Positions 35,141 to 44,978 are shown, counted from the first letter of the stretch. The stretch is DNA of 64,000 nucleotides from Noviherbaspirillum autotrophicum (GCF_000818395.1 NZ_JWJG01000028.1:2525195-2589194); one strand, 5' to 3'. Numbers and translations are program-made. Notes: a model not told the origin generated them from the sequence alone.

Positions 35141-35394
35141 ACCAGCGCTGCCCGAGCTTGCAGCGGGTCGCGGACGCCTTGAACGGGATTCAGCCGAGAT
35201 GGCGCCGCGCATCGCCGGCCTTGCGCCATGCCAGGCGCACCTTTTTATGCTGTTTGCGGCGCGTGACCACCTCTTCGGTAATCACCTGCACCGTTTGCGA
35301 ATGCAGCGATAGGCCTTCTTTCGCCGCGCCGCGCGTGCTTGTCTATGACTCGCAGGCGAAGGGTCTTGAGGATCGCGCCTGAAGAACTGGACAT
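35140..35394 (-). pseudogene. TnpB (IS200/IS605 orfB) relic
   Basis: On the minus strand the start ILKTLRLRVIDKHA matches the TnpB N-terminus. After a deletion and frame change it continues GLSLHSQTVQVITEEVVTRR, KQHKKVRLAWRKAGDARR, HLG, stop, IPFKAS; intact relatives read LGWIPFKAS, so the stop is TGG to TGA. The RuvC nuclease part is absent. The piece abuts the integrase relic on the other strand. Confidence 0.75.
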
Positions 35395-35622
35395 CTATCC
35401 CTGTATATCCCCGGCATGACGACATCACAACCTCTGTTGCCTTATATCCCCCCCTGAAGGATGTGGTTTAACGGCAACCCATGATAAACATGGCATATAC
35501 AATTACTTTAAGCTCGGGCTCTCGACGCATTCAATTTCCTGATTGAACTATTTGATCTTACGCGTCAAAATCGCGCCGGACGATCGACGACTTCGCGGAA
35601 AGGGCGATAAGGAAAGTCAACT

Positions 35623-36645
35623 ATGGACAAAGCAATAGGGATGGCATCCCTTGACAGCCGTATTCTGCTCGAAATTATTCGCACCCAAGCCGAGGTGGCA
35701 AAGGCCGGAGTCGATCTCGGCACCGTGATGGACATTGTGGCAAAGCAGTCCCAGCAGCTCACTCGCGCCGCGGGTGCGGTCGTGGAATTGGCAGAGGACG
35801 ACGACATGGTGTACCGCGCCGCGTCCGGCATCGCGGAACGCCAACTTGGTCTGCGCCTGAAACTAAATACAAGCTTGTCCGGAACGTGTGTCCGGGAGCG
35901 CCAGATCTTGCAATGCATTGACTCGGAAACTGACACGCGCGTTAATCGCGACGCGTGCCGGCGGGTAGGATTGCGTTCGATGATCGTTGTCCCGCTCAAC
36001 CATCTCGACACCACCGTCGGCGTGATCAAGGTAATGTCTGCGGAGGTGGGCGCATTTTCCAAGAGTGACATCCAGATTCTGCACCTGATGTCCGACCTGA
36101 TTGCCGCTGCCATGTTCCATGCAACGCGGTTTGAGTCCAATGAATTGTATTGGCGCGCCACGCATGATGCGCTAACCGGACTGGCGAACCGGGCGTTGTA
36201 TTATGATCGGCTGCGGCAAAGTCTCGCTCTCGCCAAACGCCACGATGAGCGTCTGGCGATTCTGAACGTAGACATGGATGGACTCAAGCCAATTAATGAC
36301 ACGCTCGGCCATCGTGCCGGCGATGCCGCCCTGAAAGAAATGGCTTCACGAATTAGTGCTGAATGCCGGCAGTCCGACACGCTTGCGCGAATGGGCGGCG
36401 ATGAGTTTGCCATGATCCTGCCGCGGGTGACTGACACGCGCGCGGTCGAACAATACTGTGCGCGTGTGTCTGAAAACATCAGTCGCGCGCCGTGGAAATT
36501 CGATAACCAAACATTGAAGTTGAGGGCCAGCATCGGCTATGCGGTATTTCCCGATGATTCCGAAGACATGGATGACCTGATCGAACTTGCCGATCAAGCG
36601 ATGTATCAGATTAAGCGTGTGAACAAGGCGAGCCTTCCAAACTGA
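35623..36645 (+). CDS. GAF-GGDEF diguanylate cyclase
   Basis: 340 aa. A GAF domain (residues ~20-165, including GTCVRERQILQCIDSETDTR and LRSMIVVPLNHLDTTVGVIK) is followed by a GGDEF domain starting ATHDALTGLANRALYYDRL. The active site is RMGGDEF and the inhibitory I-site RQSD precedes it by five residues. It should make c-di-GMP in the cytoplasm under control of a GAF ligand and be product-inhibited. Isolated gene among mobile relics. Confidence 0.92.
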   Translation: MDKAIGMASLDSRILLEIIRTQAEVAKAGVDLGTVMDIVAKQSQQLTRAAGAVVELAEDDDMVYRAASGIAERQLGLRLKLNTSLSGTCVRERQILQCIDSETDTRVNRDACRRVGLRSMIVVPLNHLDTTVGVIKVMSAEVGAFSKSDIQILHLMSDLIAAAMFHATRFESNELYWRATHDALTGLANRALYYDRLRQSLALAKRHDERLAILNVDMDGLKPINDTLGHRAGDAALKEMASRISAECRQSDTLARMGGDEFAMILPRVTDTRAVEQYCARVSENISRAPWKFDNQTLKLRASIGYAVFPDDSEDMDDLIELADQAMYQIKRVNKASLPN

Positions 36646-37054
36646 CGCGAAGCATTGCCTCTGCTGCCCATTGTCGATTTCGCCGCGGCCAAGGCCGCCA
36701 TCGTCGCACGGTCGCCGGTTGCCCCGCCGACCGCCCCCTTATGTCTCTTATCCTATAGATGTAGTGATCACATCGCTGCGACTCAATGGTTGGCAAAGAA
36801 ATATGAATTGAACATCGTTGTCGAATGACCGCAGATGGCCGGCAATGCCTCATTGTCACTCTTGAGGCATCGATCGCTATCGGCTGCCTTTCAGACGATC
36901 ACCCGTGCGGGAGGAAGGAGAACAGCCGCCCCTTCCAGCCAGTCGCTGTTTTTGAGAGAAGTCATTCTCCACGGAGCGGCTGTTGAAGAAAAAGCAGGAC
37001 AGCATGCTTGGTCAGTTCGTGAACCAGCCGGCCCATGCTCCAGGCACGCTCACC
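36646..37054. other. Intergenic region
   Basis: About 400 bases without a recognisable gene. Contains a 9-bp inverted repeat AACAGCCGC (36921) / GCGGCTGTT (36976) and a short dyad GATGT-N7-ACATC near 36756. Confidence 0.4.
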
Positions 37055-37294
37055 TCAACGCCGAATCAAGTAGCGGATGGTTGGTCCATCCTGCTGAATT
37101 TCGAGGACCTCGTAGCCGTGATTACGAGCATCCAGCGGAATGTTGTTGATTGACTGTGGGCAATCAGAAATCACTTCCAAAATTTCGCCCGGCTTCAGTT
37201 TTGGCAGCGCTTCTAAGGTAGCAACGGCCGGATAGGGACAAGGTTCCCCCATCATGTTCAGACGATAATTGGGGATAACGGTGGTATTGCTCAT
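37055..37294 (-). CDS. yedF: TusA-family protein (YedF-like)
   Basis: 79 aa. The sulfur-carrier Cys is in the conserved MGEPCPYPAVATLEAL motif at the N-terminus. The rest is the TusA beta-alpha fold ending in GYEVLEIQQDGPTIRYLIRR. The family carries persulfide or selenide; YedF is the partner of YedE. Its ATG overlaps the yedE stop by four bases, so the two are co-translated. Confidence 0.88.
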   Translation of the reverse strand: MSNTTVIPNYRLNMMGEPCPYPAVATLEALPKLKPGEILEVISDCPQSINNIPLDARNHGYEVLEIQQDGPTIRYLIRR

Positions 37295-38508
37295 ACAGTC
37301 TCCTTAGCCAATTCTGCTCTGGCCGCAGCGGCTTTGATAACGAAGAATCGGTTTTCCCACCACAGCACTGCCAGCATCGCTAAAGCCAGCATCAAGTAGG
37401 TAATTATCAAGCCCCCTACCGGACCGAACACGGTGAGCAGGTTGATTTTGCCGTAGCTCGTTGCGACAGCCGGAGCAATGCTGTCCCACCAAGCGGCAAG
37501 CAGAGTCGCACCGATGATGTTACCCAGCCCTACCCACCAGTAATGCATCTGCCCTTCAACAGCGCGGTACATCCAACCGGTTTCACACCCTCCGGCCAAT
37601 ACGATGCCGAAACCAAACAATAGACCGCCGATTATGGCATTCGGTCCGGCCCAGAGTATTTTCGGCGCGACCCCCAGTTGTACATAACTGAACACGCCGA
37701 TCGTGCTGACGGCCATGCCGACGATAATGGCTTTGGCCATCTGTGTTCGACCCGTTAACCACAAGTCACGGAAGGCTGACGTAAAGCATATTTGCGCTCG
37801 TTCAATGATCAGGCCGAATGCCAAGCCAAACATAGCGGCCAGGCCAAGCTTCGGTGCTTCAAAACTCTTTCCAACAGCCCACAAAACACAACCGGCAAAA
37901 ACGAGCATCCCGAGGCGAAACCGCCTGCGGGCCAAGCCGGGGTTGTGACCGAGTGGTAGCGCGGCAGAAACCTTTTGCAGGGTCACCGGAACCCGAAATA
38001 AGGGCAGCATGGTAAAACGCGCGCCGAACCAGGAGCCGGCGGCTGTTGCCAAAGCAAAAAACCAGGCATGTAGAGAAAACTGAGGAATCCCGGTGAAGAA
38101 GGCAGCCAGATTGCATCCCATGGCCAAACGTGCGCCAAAACCGGCAATCACCCCACCGGCTACTGCCTGGAAAATACGGATGCGATGTTGCGGCAGACGC
38201 AGCTTTACGTTGTTGGCCCAGAGTGCGGCAGATAGGCAACCGGCAAACATGCCGATGATCATCATTCCATCCACGCGGTCTAGCGGGGTGCCGTTGAGGC
38301 CGATGATTTTGAAATAGCCCCACGATTCCGGGTGGTAGCCGGCCATCTGCAGGAGGTGGCCGCCCCAGCGGGTGAACTCGCCGGTAACAGCCCAAAAGGT
38401 CCCGGTAATACCGAAGTAGTACGCAGAGAGTACGCCAGCTGCAATCACAGCGGGCACCGGTGACCAGAAACGCACAAGATAATTTTGTTTAAACGTCTGC
38501 CAGTTCAT
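37291..38508 (-). CDS. yedE: YedE/YeeE-family transporter (selenium/sulfur metabolism)
   Basis: 405 aa polytopic inner-membrane protein with the duplicated YeeE/YedE transporter core. Conserved Cys-containing loops include GARLAMGCNLAAFFTGIPQF and GIVLAGGCETGWMYRAVEGQ, the sites that conduct thiosulfate in YeeE homologues. YedE (FdhT) is also associated with selenium metabolism. It lies between a DsrE-like gene and yedF, an arrangement seen for sulfur/selenium trafficking. Substrate (thiosulfate, sulfite or a selenium species) is open. Confidence 0.88.
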   Translation of the reverse strand: MNWQTFKQNYLVRFWSPVPAVIAAGVLSAYYFGITGTFWAVTGEFTRWGGHLLQMAGYHPESWGYFKIIGLNGTPLDRVDGMMIIGMFAGCLSAALWANNVKLRLPQHRIRIFQAVAGGVIAGFGARLAMGCNLAAFFTGIPQFSLHAWFFALATAAGSWFGARFTMLPLFRVPVTLQKVSAALPLGHNPGLARRRFRLGMLVFAGCVLWAVGKSFEAPKLGLAAMFGLAFGLIIERAQICFTSAFRDLWLTGRTQMAKAIIVGMAVSTIGVFSYVQLGVAPKILWAGPNAIIGGLLFGFGIVLAGGCETGWMYRAVEGQMHYWWVGLGNIIGATLLAAWWDSIAPAVATSYGKINLLTVFGPVGGLIITYLMLALAMLAVLWWENRFFVIKAAAARAELAKETV

Positions 38509-38627
38509 GACTGGGAAGCCCTTCTTTTATCGTTTGTATCGGCTTGCGGCATACGAATATGCACGACTCGCGCACGGAGACCTCGTCCTGTAACACAACC
38601 AATGTGTAATCGAAATGCGGCGTGTCG

Positions 38628-38984
38628 TCAGAAAGTGATGACTTTGTCGGCAGCCAGGGTCCATTCCGCGAGCTCGGGCAGTGTGCCGATGCTGACGCCG
38701 GGAATCAGCGGTAACGCAGCGAGGCCACGCGCTAGCGCGCAGGTGCGGCATAACTTGATCGACACAGCCAGTTCGACCAGTTGCTCGACCATCGCCTGCA
38801 GGCCGTTGCCAGTACCGTCTACCTGATTCGGCAAACCGAGCACTGATGCATCAGACATGAGGAACAAACGCACTTCGGGACGCGCCTCTTCATTGCCCGC
38901 CAAGGCTGTGGCTAGCCGTAGTGCAGAGAGGCAACGCTCGCTGCCATAGGGAGGAGCATGGACAATAATTAAAATTTTTTGCAT
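38628..38984 (-). CDS. DsrE/DsrF-like sulfur-relay protein
   Basis: 118 aa from MQKILIIVHAPPYGSERCLS. It has the DsrE fold with a conserved late Cys pair region (IKLCRTCALARGL). It precedes yedE by about 120 bases on the same strand and would pass sulfur (or selenium) from or to the TusA-like YedF. The frame has another Met three codons upstream (38993). Nothing was found between it and the cyclase gene ending at 39284. Confidence 0.82.
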   Translation of the reverse strand: MQKILIIVHAPPYGSERCLSALRLATALAGNEEARPEVRLFLMSDASVLGLPNQVDGTGNGLQAMVEQLVELAVSIKLCRTCALARGLAALPLIPGVSIGTLPELAEWTLAADKVITF

Positions 38985-39283
38985 CGCATTCATGCTTTAT
39001 CCAAATTGGAAGGAAACTTGGTTTCAAAAAACAATCCACCAATCCGCTTTTAAGGATGCGAATAATAACAGCACAGCCTACTTTCGGTTGTAGTCGGCAA
39101 TCGCCTGAACAGCAATCCAGCGTAACGGCAGCTTCGAGTCGCCTTCCGGACGACTGTCAAATCGGCGCGACATGCGCTTGGCGACCCATCGCTGATGGTC
39201 CATATTTATGTGCGAGAGCCAGCTTTGCCGCGAACAGCGAGACTTTTTTGGCCAATCGGCCGGGGAACCATGTCGGCCTTGGC

Positions 39284-40894
39284 TCAGGCTGCTAGGTTTT
39301 CAGCGATTGCCGACTTGACGTTGTTTCTCCCCGCTGCCTTCGCAGCATAAAGGGCATCGTCTGCAGCCTTGAGCAGGGCGCCCTCCTCTCGTCCGTGGTC
39401 AGGAAAAACGGCAACGCCCGCGGAAAGGGTGGCGCTTATATCAGTTCCATTGCATGAGCAACTAAGTGCGGCGAATTCGGCCCGCCATTGCTCTGCACGC
39501 TGCAACGCGATTTGGTGAGATGTCCCGATAAGAATGATGACAAATTCTTCTCCACCGTAGCGACACGCTAGATCGCCTGCGCGCGACTTCTGCAAGAGCA
39601 TGGCGCCAAGTGCCTGCAAAACGGCATCACCACATGCATGGCCATGGGTGTCATTGATTTTCTTGAAGTAATCAATGTCGATCAACACGATTGCAAGTGG
39701 GTCGCCAGTCCGTTCCGCCTGGCGCAGTTCCCGTTGCAGCGTCTCCTCCAGATAGCGCCGGTTAAACAGGCCGGTCAGCGCATCCTTGATTGCCTGTTCC
39801 CGCAAGAGTTTTTGCATCGATTCGATCGCAAACAGTTGCGCTCGTAACTGCTGATTGGCCTGCTCCAGCGCCATTGCCGTATTTTTTTCTGTCGTGATGT
39901 CGCGCAGTACCAGTACGCTTCCCTTTAATGTGCCCGATGCATCCTTGAGTGAAATGGGCCGCAGGTCTACATACTTGTCACTGCCTGCAATGAATACTTC
40001 GGTACGCTCGTTTTCGCCATCGCAAGTACCTGATGCAACTGTCCATTGAGGAAGCACCTCCTTGAGGTGGCGACCGCGCAGCGGCCGGGCATCGCCTTTC
40101 AGAATGTCATGCGCAGCCGGGTTGCTATCGACGATGCATCCCGAGGTATCGACGACCAATACGCCATCGCTGATCGCTTCGATTATCTTTTCACGGGCAA
40201 TGGGAACCAACAGGCCGTGTTTGAAGACAGCCGTTGCCACAAACACGCTACAAATAGCAAACCCGATTGGAGTAATGTCGATGCCGGGTGGGATCACGTG
40301 CAACACGGTGATGACATTGAACACGAAGGGTATCGCCATGCCGATTAACAGCAACTGAACCGGCCGACGATATAGCGGTGATTCCCGCAGATAGTGGCGA
40401 ACCAGCAAACCGTAGCCGATCATGATCAGCATGTAGTCGTAGAGCGTATGGGCCCAGAACAAGGGGCCGCCCTTGAAGTACCCGTCTCCCGGGCGACCGC
40501 GCCAGGCGCCAAAGAGCAGATCATGCAGCGGTGCCCAAGAGACCGCCAGCAGCAGGATTGCTGGCTTGATCAGCAACAGTGCGATGAAACGCCAGGCGGC
40601 CTGGTTCTTGCGGCCTGTGTATTCGAGCGAAAATACCAGGATGGCAGGTGCCACCAATACAATGCCGGGAAACGCCAGCCGGAATCGCAGAAAGCGCTCG
40701 GCTTGATCTAATTCAGGAAGCGGGACGGCGTAGCACAGTGCCCACCAGCCGGCACCGAGAAACATGGCGATCAACGGGATGGCGCCAGACGCCATACGCC
40801 GACGCCATGCAATAAGCGCAAGTGCCAGCAACAGGGTGATACCGCCGGCGAGAACTGGACGGTATGTGGCGAACAGAAGGCTTTGTATTGTCAT
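39284..40894 (-). CDS. Membrane PAS-GGDEF diguanylate cyclase
   Basis: 536 aa from MTIQSLLFATYRPVLAGGIT. An N-terminal block of about seven hydrophobic helices (residues ~1-215), of the histidine-kinase-type 7TM sensor, is followed by a PAS domain (AISDGVLVVDTSGCIVDSNP), a short coiled coil and a GGDEF domain beginning AIKDALTGLFNRRYLEETLQ. The active site is YGGEEF, with I-site RAGD five residues earlier. Membrane-anchored c-di-GMP synthesis in response to an unknown signal. Second cyclase in five kilobases; c-di-GMP commonly promotes exopolysaccharide, for which a cluster lies downstream. Confidence 0.92.
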   Translation of the reverse strand: MTIQSLLFATYRPVLAGGITLLLALALIAWRRRMASGAIPLIAMFLGAGWWALCYAVPLPELDQAERFLRFRLAFPGIVLVAPAILVFSLEYTGRKNQAAWRFIALLLIKPAILLLAVSWAPLHDLLFGAWRGRPGDGYFKGGPLFWAHTLYDYMLIMIGYGLLVRHYLRESPLYRRPVQLLLIGMAIPFVFNVITVLHVIPPGIDITPIGFAICSVFVATAVFKHGLLVPIAREKIIEAISDGVLVVDTSGCIVDSNPAAHDILKGDARPLRGRHLKEVLPQWTVASGTCDGENERTEVFIAGSDKYVDLRPISLKDASGTLKGSVLVLRDITTEKNTAMALEQANQQLRAQLFAIESMQKLLREQAIKDALTGLFNRRYLEETLQRELRQAERTGDPLAIVLIDIDYFKKINDTHGHACGDAVLQALGAMLLQKSRAGDLACRYGGEEFVIILIGTSHQIALQRAEQWRAEFAALSCSCNGTDISATLSAGVAVFPDHGREEGALLKAADDALYAAKAAGRNNVKSAIAENLAA

Positions 40895-41181
40895 CGAATA
40901 TTCGCGAGGCCGCTGAATTTGCAAGCGATTTACTCAATAATATGGCAATAATTGCATTTTGGAAACATCGAACGGTAGCCTGCCAGAAAACTGCCTCGCT
41001 TCCAACGCCTGTTGGATTCCTCTTGACGTGAGCCACACGCATGGCTTCCCTGCATACCACGAGCGGATGCGTATTCCGGTAAATATCTGCAGTGTGTCCA
41101 ACGCTCTCAGCAGTCAGACCGGTGCTCGTGAGCGCCGGCAGGCATTGGCCAGTCTCAGCTGTTAAGCACGCGAATCCAACT

Positions 41182-41218
41182 GTAAGCGATCCATCATCGG
41201 TAAGCGATCCATCATCGG
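41182..41218. repeat. Tandem duplication of the IS66 left end
   Basis: GTAAGCGATCCATCATCG occurs twice head to tail (41182 and 41200). The second copy matches the right end of the IS66 element in inverted orientation. A single end would be expected. Confidence 0.75.
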
Positions 41219-41253
41219 CGTCTTGAATCGCGGAGTTTGAGCAGTCAGGATAT

Positions 41254-41275
41254 GTCCACCTACATGGAGGTGGAC
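41254..41275 (+). promoter_or_regulatory. Hairpin covering the tnpA Shine-Dalgarno
   Basis: GTCCACCT-acatgg-AGGTGGAC, a perfect 8-bp stem. The right arm contains the AGG of GGAGG, the only Shine-Dalgarno before the tnpA ATG at 41280. In a transcript entering from outside, the stem would hide the ribosome site. Confidence 0.5.
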
Positions 41276-41279
41276 ACCT

Positions 41280-41705
41280 ATGGCAGAGCATGACTCAGAG
41301 CTGTTGCAGCGGCTGGTTGTCGGCAGCAAGCGGGATGGACGCCGGCGATATGACAAACAGGCGAAGGCCGAGCTGGTCCAGACATGCCTCAAGCCAGGCG
41401 TGTCAGTGGCGCGCGTGGCGCTCAAGCATGGCATCAACGCGAACCTGCTGCGCAAGTGGATCAGCCTGCACCTGCAGAAACAGGAGCAATCTCCTGTTGC
41501 GACATCACAGTCTGTCGCGCCTTCACCGCCTCCATTCATACCGGTCGTGCCGGCGGGCTCCTGCAGCAAGCCCACAGAGTCCGGGTTACGAGTGCGGCTG
41601 CCCAACGGCATCGAGATTTGTCTGAGTGGGCATGGCGAAGATGAGCTGTCGTGCTTGTTGCGCCTGCTGTGCACACTGCCATGTTCCGTCTCGACCCGGC
41701 TCTGA
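41280..41705 (+). CDS. tnpA: IS66 TnpA (HTH accessory protein)
   Basis: 141 aa. It carries the transposase-8/IS3-type HTH (YDKQAKAELVQTCLKPGVSV, ARVALKHGINANLLRKWIS), then a Pro-rich linker and a C-terminal segment with VRLPNGIEICLSGHGEDEL. Needed with TnpB and TnpC for IS66 transposition. Overlaps tnpB by 25 bases. Confidence 0.9.
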   Translation: MAEHDSELLQRLVVGSKRDGRRRYDKQAKAELVQTCLKPGVSVARVALKHGINANLLRKWISLHLQKQEQSPVATSQSVAPSPPPFIPVVPAGSCSKPTESGLRVRLPNGIEICLSGHGEDELSCLLRLLCTLPCSVSTRL

Positions 41706-42031
41706 AGGTATTCCTGCACCGCGAGCCGGTGGACGGCCGCAAGAACATCAATGGCCTGGCTGCGCTGGTCGAACAAGGCCTCGGGCTCGATCCCTTTGCT
41801 CGGGCGGTCTACGTCTTCAGCAATAAGCGGCGCGACCGCATCAAACTGCTGCTGTGGGATCGCACCGGATTCTGGCTTCTGTTCAAGCGGCTGGAAGCGG
41901 ACCGCTTCGTCTGGCCGAAAGCGTCAGCGGTGGTCGAGCTCAGCGTCGAGCAGCTGCAATGGCTGCTCGATGGGATCGACCTGGAAGCCATGCGCGGCCA
42001 TCCTGTGCGCCATTACCGTCGCACGGCGTGA
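41681..42031 (+). CDS. tnpB: IS66 TnpB accessory protein
   Basis: 116 aa, beginning [20 protein letters not shown]. The family signature is [20 protein letters not shown] followed by [16 protein letters not shown]. This is IS66 Orf2 (DUF1845/TnpB_IS66), unrelated to the IS605 TnpB nuclease. The start lies inside the end of tnpA. Confidence 0.92.
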   Translation: MFRLDPALKVFLHREPVDGRKNINGLAALVEQGLGLDPFARAVYVFSNKRRDRIKLLLWDRTGFWLLFKRLEADRFVWPKASAVVELSVEQLQWLLDGIDLEAMRGHPVRHYRRTA

Positions 42032-42062
42032 ACCGGGGCGGCAGAGCGTTGTCAAAAAGTCC

Positions 42063-43634
42063 ATGCAAAACGTCATGATCACGGCCGAGGAACTGGAAGC
42101 GTTGCGCCAGGCAGCGCAGGAGCGTGACGCGTTGCGCGGTGAGCTGCGGGTCGTGACGCTCGAGCGGGGCCTGCTCAAGGAACGCGTGCAGGCGTATCTG
42201 CACAAGCTGTATGCGGCACGCAGCGAGGCACGCAGTGCCGGGCAAAAGGATCTGTTCTTTAACGAGGCCGAGACCCTGGCGCCGACTGCCTCCGCTGAGC
42301 CTGCCAAAGAGGACGAGCCAGGCGTTGAAGTGGCGAGCCATCTGCGCAAAAAGCGTGGTGGCCGCAAGCCGCTCGATCCCGCGCTACCGCGCGACGTCGT
42401 GCGTCACGAGCTGCCCGAATCCGAGCGTATTTGCCCGCATGACGGCAGCGTCCTGATCGAAATCGGTGCCGAGATCAGCGAACAGCTCGACATCATTCCC
42501 CAGCAGGTACGCGTGATCCAGCATCAGCGCATCAAGTACGCCTGCCCGTGCTGCGATGGCGGCATCAAGGTCACGCCTGCCGCAGCGCGCGTCATCCCCA
42601 AGGGCCTGCTGACCGAAGCGGCGCTGGCGTGGATCGTGACGGCGAAGTATCAGGATGGCTTGCCGCTGTATCGGCAAGCGGCCTTGCTGCGCCGCTTTGG
42701 CGGCGACCTGTCGCGCACCACGCTGGCCGCCAGCGTGGTGCGCGTTGGTCAGGCAGTGCAGCCGATCATCAACCTGCTGCGCGACGTGCTGCTGGAATCC
42801 GAGCTGGTGTACGGCGACGAGACGGAACTGCAGGTGCTCAAGGAACCGGGCCGCTCGCCGCAGACCCAAAGCTATCTGTGGGCGCAGATGAATGGCACGG
42901 GGCCGCCGGTGCGCTTGTTCGGCTACTCTCCCGGTCGGGGAACCAGCCATGCGCTCAAACTCTATGCCGGCATGACCAAAGGCGCAGTGCTGATGACGGA
43001 TGGCTATGAGGTCTACAACGCCATCGCGGCGACCCATGGTCTGGTGCACCTCGGATGCTGGGTCCATTGTCGACGCTACTTCATCGAGGCCGAGGACGTG
43101 CTGCCGAAAGAGTCGCGCACACCGCAGCAGCCTGCCACGCAATTCATTGCAGCCATCGGCAAGCTCTATGCCGCCGAGGCCCGAGCCAGGCACGCCGACG
43201 CGGCCCACCGACAACGGCTGCGCGCCCGCTACAGCGCCCATGTGCTCAAGCACATCGAGCGCCTGCTGCTGACGTATCAGCCGATCGTCACGCCCAACAG
43301 CAAGCTCGGCCGTGCTCTTGCCTATCTGAGTGGGCAGTGGTCCAAACTGACGCGCTACATCGAGAACGGCCTCTGGCCGATTGACAACAACCAGTGCGAA
43401 AACGCGATCCGTCCCTTCGTGATCGGGCGAAAGGGCTGGCTGTTTGCGGACACCGTCGGCGGCGCTACTGCCAGCGCCAATCTGTATTCCATCATCGAGA
43501 CCTGCAAGGCCAATAACGTCAATCCGTACGCCTACCTGATCAAACTGCTCCGCGCGCTGCCTCTGGCAACTACGGCCGATGATTACGAGGCGCTGCTGCC
43601 CTGGAAAATCTCCCTCCCGACGACTCGGTTGTAA
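42063..43634 (+). CDS. tnpC: IS66 TnpC transposase
   Basis: 523 aa DDE transposase. N-terminal leucine-rich coiled coil (residues ~5-50), a zinc-ribbon ([14 protein letters not shown]), then the catalytic region: [14 protein letters not shown] (first Asp), [12 protein letters not shown] (second Asp) and the [20 protein letters not shown] block (Glu). Full length and apparently functional. The ATG at 42063 is used; the frame is open to 41751 in a shadow of tnpB. Confidence 0.92.
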   Translation: MQNVMITAEELEALRQAAQERDALRGELRVVTLERGLLKERVQAYLHKLYAARSEARSAGQKDLFFNEAETLAPTASAEPAKEDEPGVEVASHLRKKRGGRKPLDPALPRDVVRHELPESERICPHDGSVLIEIGAEISEQLDIIPQQVRVIQHQRIKYACPCCDGGIKVTPAAARVIPKGLLTEAALAWIVTAKYQDGLPLYRQAALLRRFGGDLSRTTLAASVVRVGQAVQPIINLLRDVLLESELVYGDETELQVLKEPGRSPQTQSYLWAQMNGTGPPVRLFGYSPGRGTSHALKLYAGMTKGAVLMTDGYEVYNAIAATHGLVHLGCWVHCRRYFIEAEDVLPKESRTPQQPATQFIAAIGKLYAAEARARHADAAHRQRLRARYSAHVLKHIERLLLTYQPIVTPNSKLGRALAYLSGQWSKLTRYIENGLWPIDNNQCENAIRPFVIGRKGWLFADTVGGATASANLYSIIETCKANNVNPYAYLIKLLRALPLATTADDYEALLPWKISLPTTRL

Positions 43635-43703
43635 TCGCGCTAACAACACGCGAGACTATCCGACAAGGGACGTCCGTCATGGATCGCTTACTTAGCACTC
43701 ACT

Positions 43704-44290
43704 TCATAAATATCGACGAGACAACATCATAGAACACGCAAGATGTATGAAGCCTGTGAATCGCTGGTCGTCATATTCCCTGCGGGTCAGTATCAGTCGA
43801 AAATTGTTTAGCCATGCGAACAGTCGCTCAATCTTCCATCGCCGTTTGAAGCTACAGAGTAAGCTGCCGTCCTATTTGTTCGCCTGACGCGCCCTCTTCA
43901 GTGAGGCACAATCACCTCAATTCCATCGCCGGCGAATCTTGCATCGAGCGGCTAAATATCATAGTCACGATCCCCGAATCTTCCCCCGACAAATCGTTCC
44001 GATAGCCCCACGGTGACAAGCTCATCGCTGGTAGTTTCGACAAAGGTGACTTCATGTAGGACTAGCAGAAGCTGTGTGCAGAGCGAGTGGAAGACCTGCA
44101 GCGCACGCAATGGCCATGAGCTTCATACCTTTGCCGCGCTTGGTCTTTCCCACTTTGCGCCCATTTTTTCCACCACGAAGATGCCGTCGATGAAGCATTC
44201 CGACGGGTCGAAGCCGACTCTAACTTGCAGGTCCAACGCTAACGCTTCAAGTACATGCCGCAACATGCCATCCTTGCCCTATTCCATTGG
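43704..44290 (-). pseudogene. Degenerate IS5-type transposase (copy C)
   Basis: Readable on the minus strand in changing frames: [53 protein letters not shown], then SFKRRWKIERLFAWLNNFRL, ILTRREYDDQRFTGFIHLAC, SMMLSRRYL and stop. At least two frameshifts and an internal stop make it inactive. Its end is the same as relics A and B around the aerotaxis gene. It lies directly beyond the right end of the IS66 element. Confidence 0.85.
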
Positions 44291-44606
44291 CTGAAGCGGC
44301 GAAAACAGGGTGAATATGATGATACCTGTCTGGCGAATCGGCCCATGCTGCGCCGGTACTCAATACTCCGGGCTCCCATCCAGAACTGCCAGATCATCGT
44401 GCTTAACTGATCGGGCTCACCCGTCTACACGACATTTGGGTGGGGGGATCAGTTGAGATTAGATCGCCTATTGTGCATCTGTAAGAAATTGCCGTCTCAC
44501 CATTTCAGACTCCGCTGTATCTAAAATTCGTGCTGGCCAGTATTTATGAAAGGAGTCCTAATTTAAATTCCGGGAGAAAGGAGGGCTGCGCCTTTATTCA
44601 TCTTTT
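44291..44606. other. Intergenic region downstream of the polysaccharide locus
   Basis: No gene recognised. The left half may be remains of the 5' part of the degenerate transposase, but I could not follow a frame there. Confidence 0.4.
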
Positions 44607-44978
44607 TTAAGATCTAGTGACGAGGACTGCTCCTGCTGCGATCAGAATTGTTCCAGCAATGCGAAGAGTCCCGATAGTTTCCCCGAGTGTCAACGCGGCA
44701 AGGATCATTGTTAAGATGAAACCGAGAGCGACAAAAGGATAGGCGATACTGACGTCTATACGTGCAAGAACGCCAAGCCATACGACCGCACCAAGTGCGT
44801 ATAAGGTCAAACCTCCCAGAATATGTAGGTTGGTTAAAACAGCCATGCAAATGGCAATGCCCCCTTGTTGAAGCGCGCTTTGCATCGAAGGGGATGCCAT
44901 TCCGTACTTGAGAAATATCTGCGCAGCCGACGACATGGAGACGCTGACAAGCACGAGAACGAGAATGGAGGGAGTCAT
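44607..44978 (-). CDS. Small EmrE/ArnE-like DMT-superfamily membrane protein
   Basis: 123 aa, four hydrophobic helices with the SMR/EamA-type pattern, beginning MTPSILVLVLVSVSMSSAAQ and ending GTLRIAGTILIAAGAVLVT. Such half-size DMT proteins include ArnE/ArnF, which flip undecaprenyl-phosphate-arabinose. I chose the ATG at 44978 because GAGG stands six bases before it; a second ATG at 44990 overlaps the stop of the upstream gene as TAATG. Translationally coupled to the HAD-UbiA gene, which suggests it flips the lipid-linked sugar made there. Confidence 0.75.
   Translation of the reverse strand: MTPSILVLVLVSVSMSSAAQIFLKYGMASPSMQSALQQGGIAICMAVLTNLHILGGLTLYALGAVVWLGVLARIDVSIAYPFVALGFILTMILAALTLGETIGTLRIAGTILIAAGAVLVTRS

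Larger units (their letters stand above)
41200..43691 (+). mobile_element. IS66-family insertion sequence, about 2.5 kb
   Basis: Three genes in the tnpA-tnpB-tnpC order typical of IS66. Ends share GTAAGCGATCCAT, inverted (left 41200, right ending 43691 as ATGGATCGCTTAC). No 8-bp target duplication is evident with either left end, so the copy has probably been rearranged or joined to another element. All three reading frames are intact. Confidence 0.88.

Noticed and set aside
36756-36772. Dyad GATGT-N7-ACATC, considered as a CRP-type site.
   Set aside because: Spacing and half-sites do not match TGTGA-N6-TCACA, and no promoter near it could be assigned.
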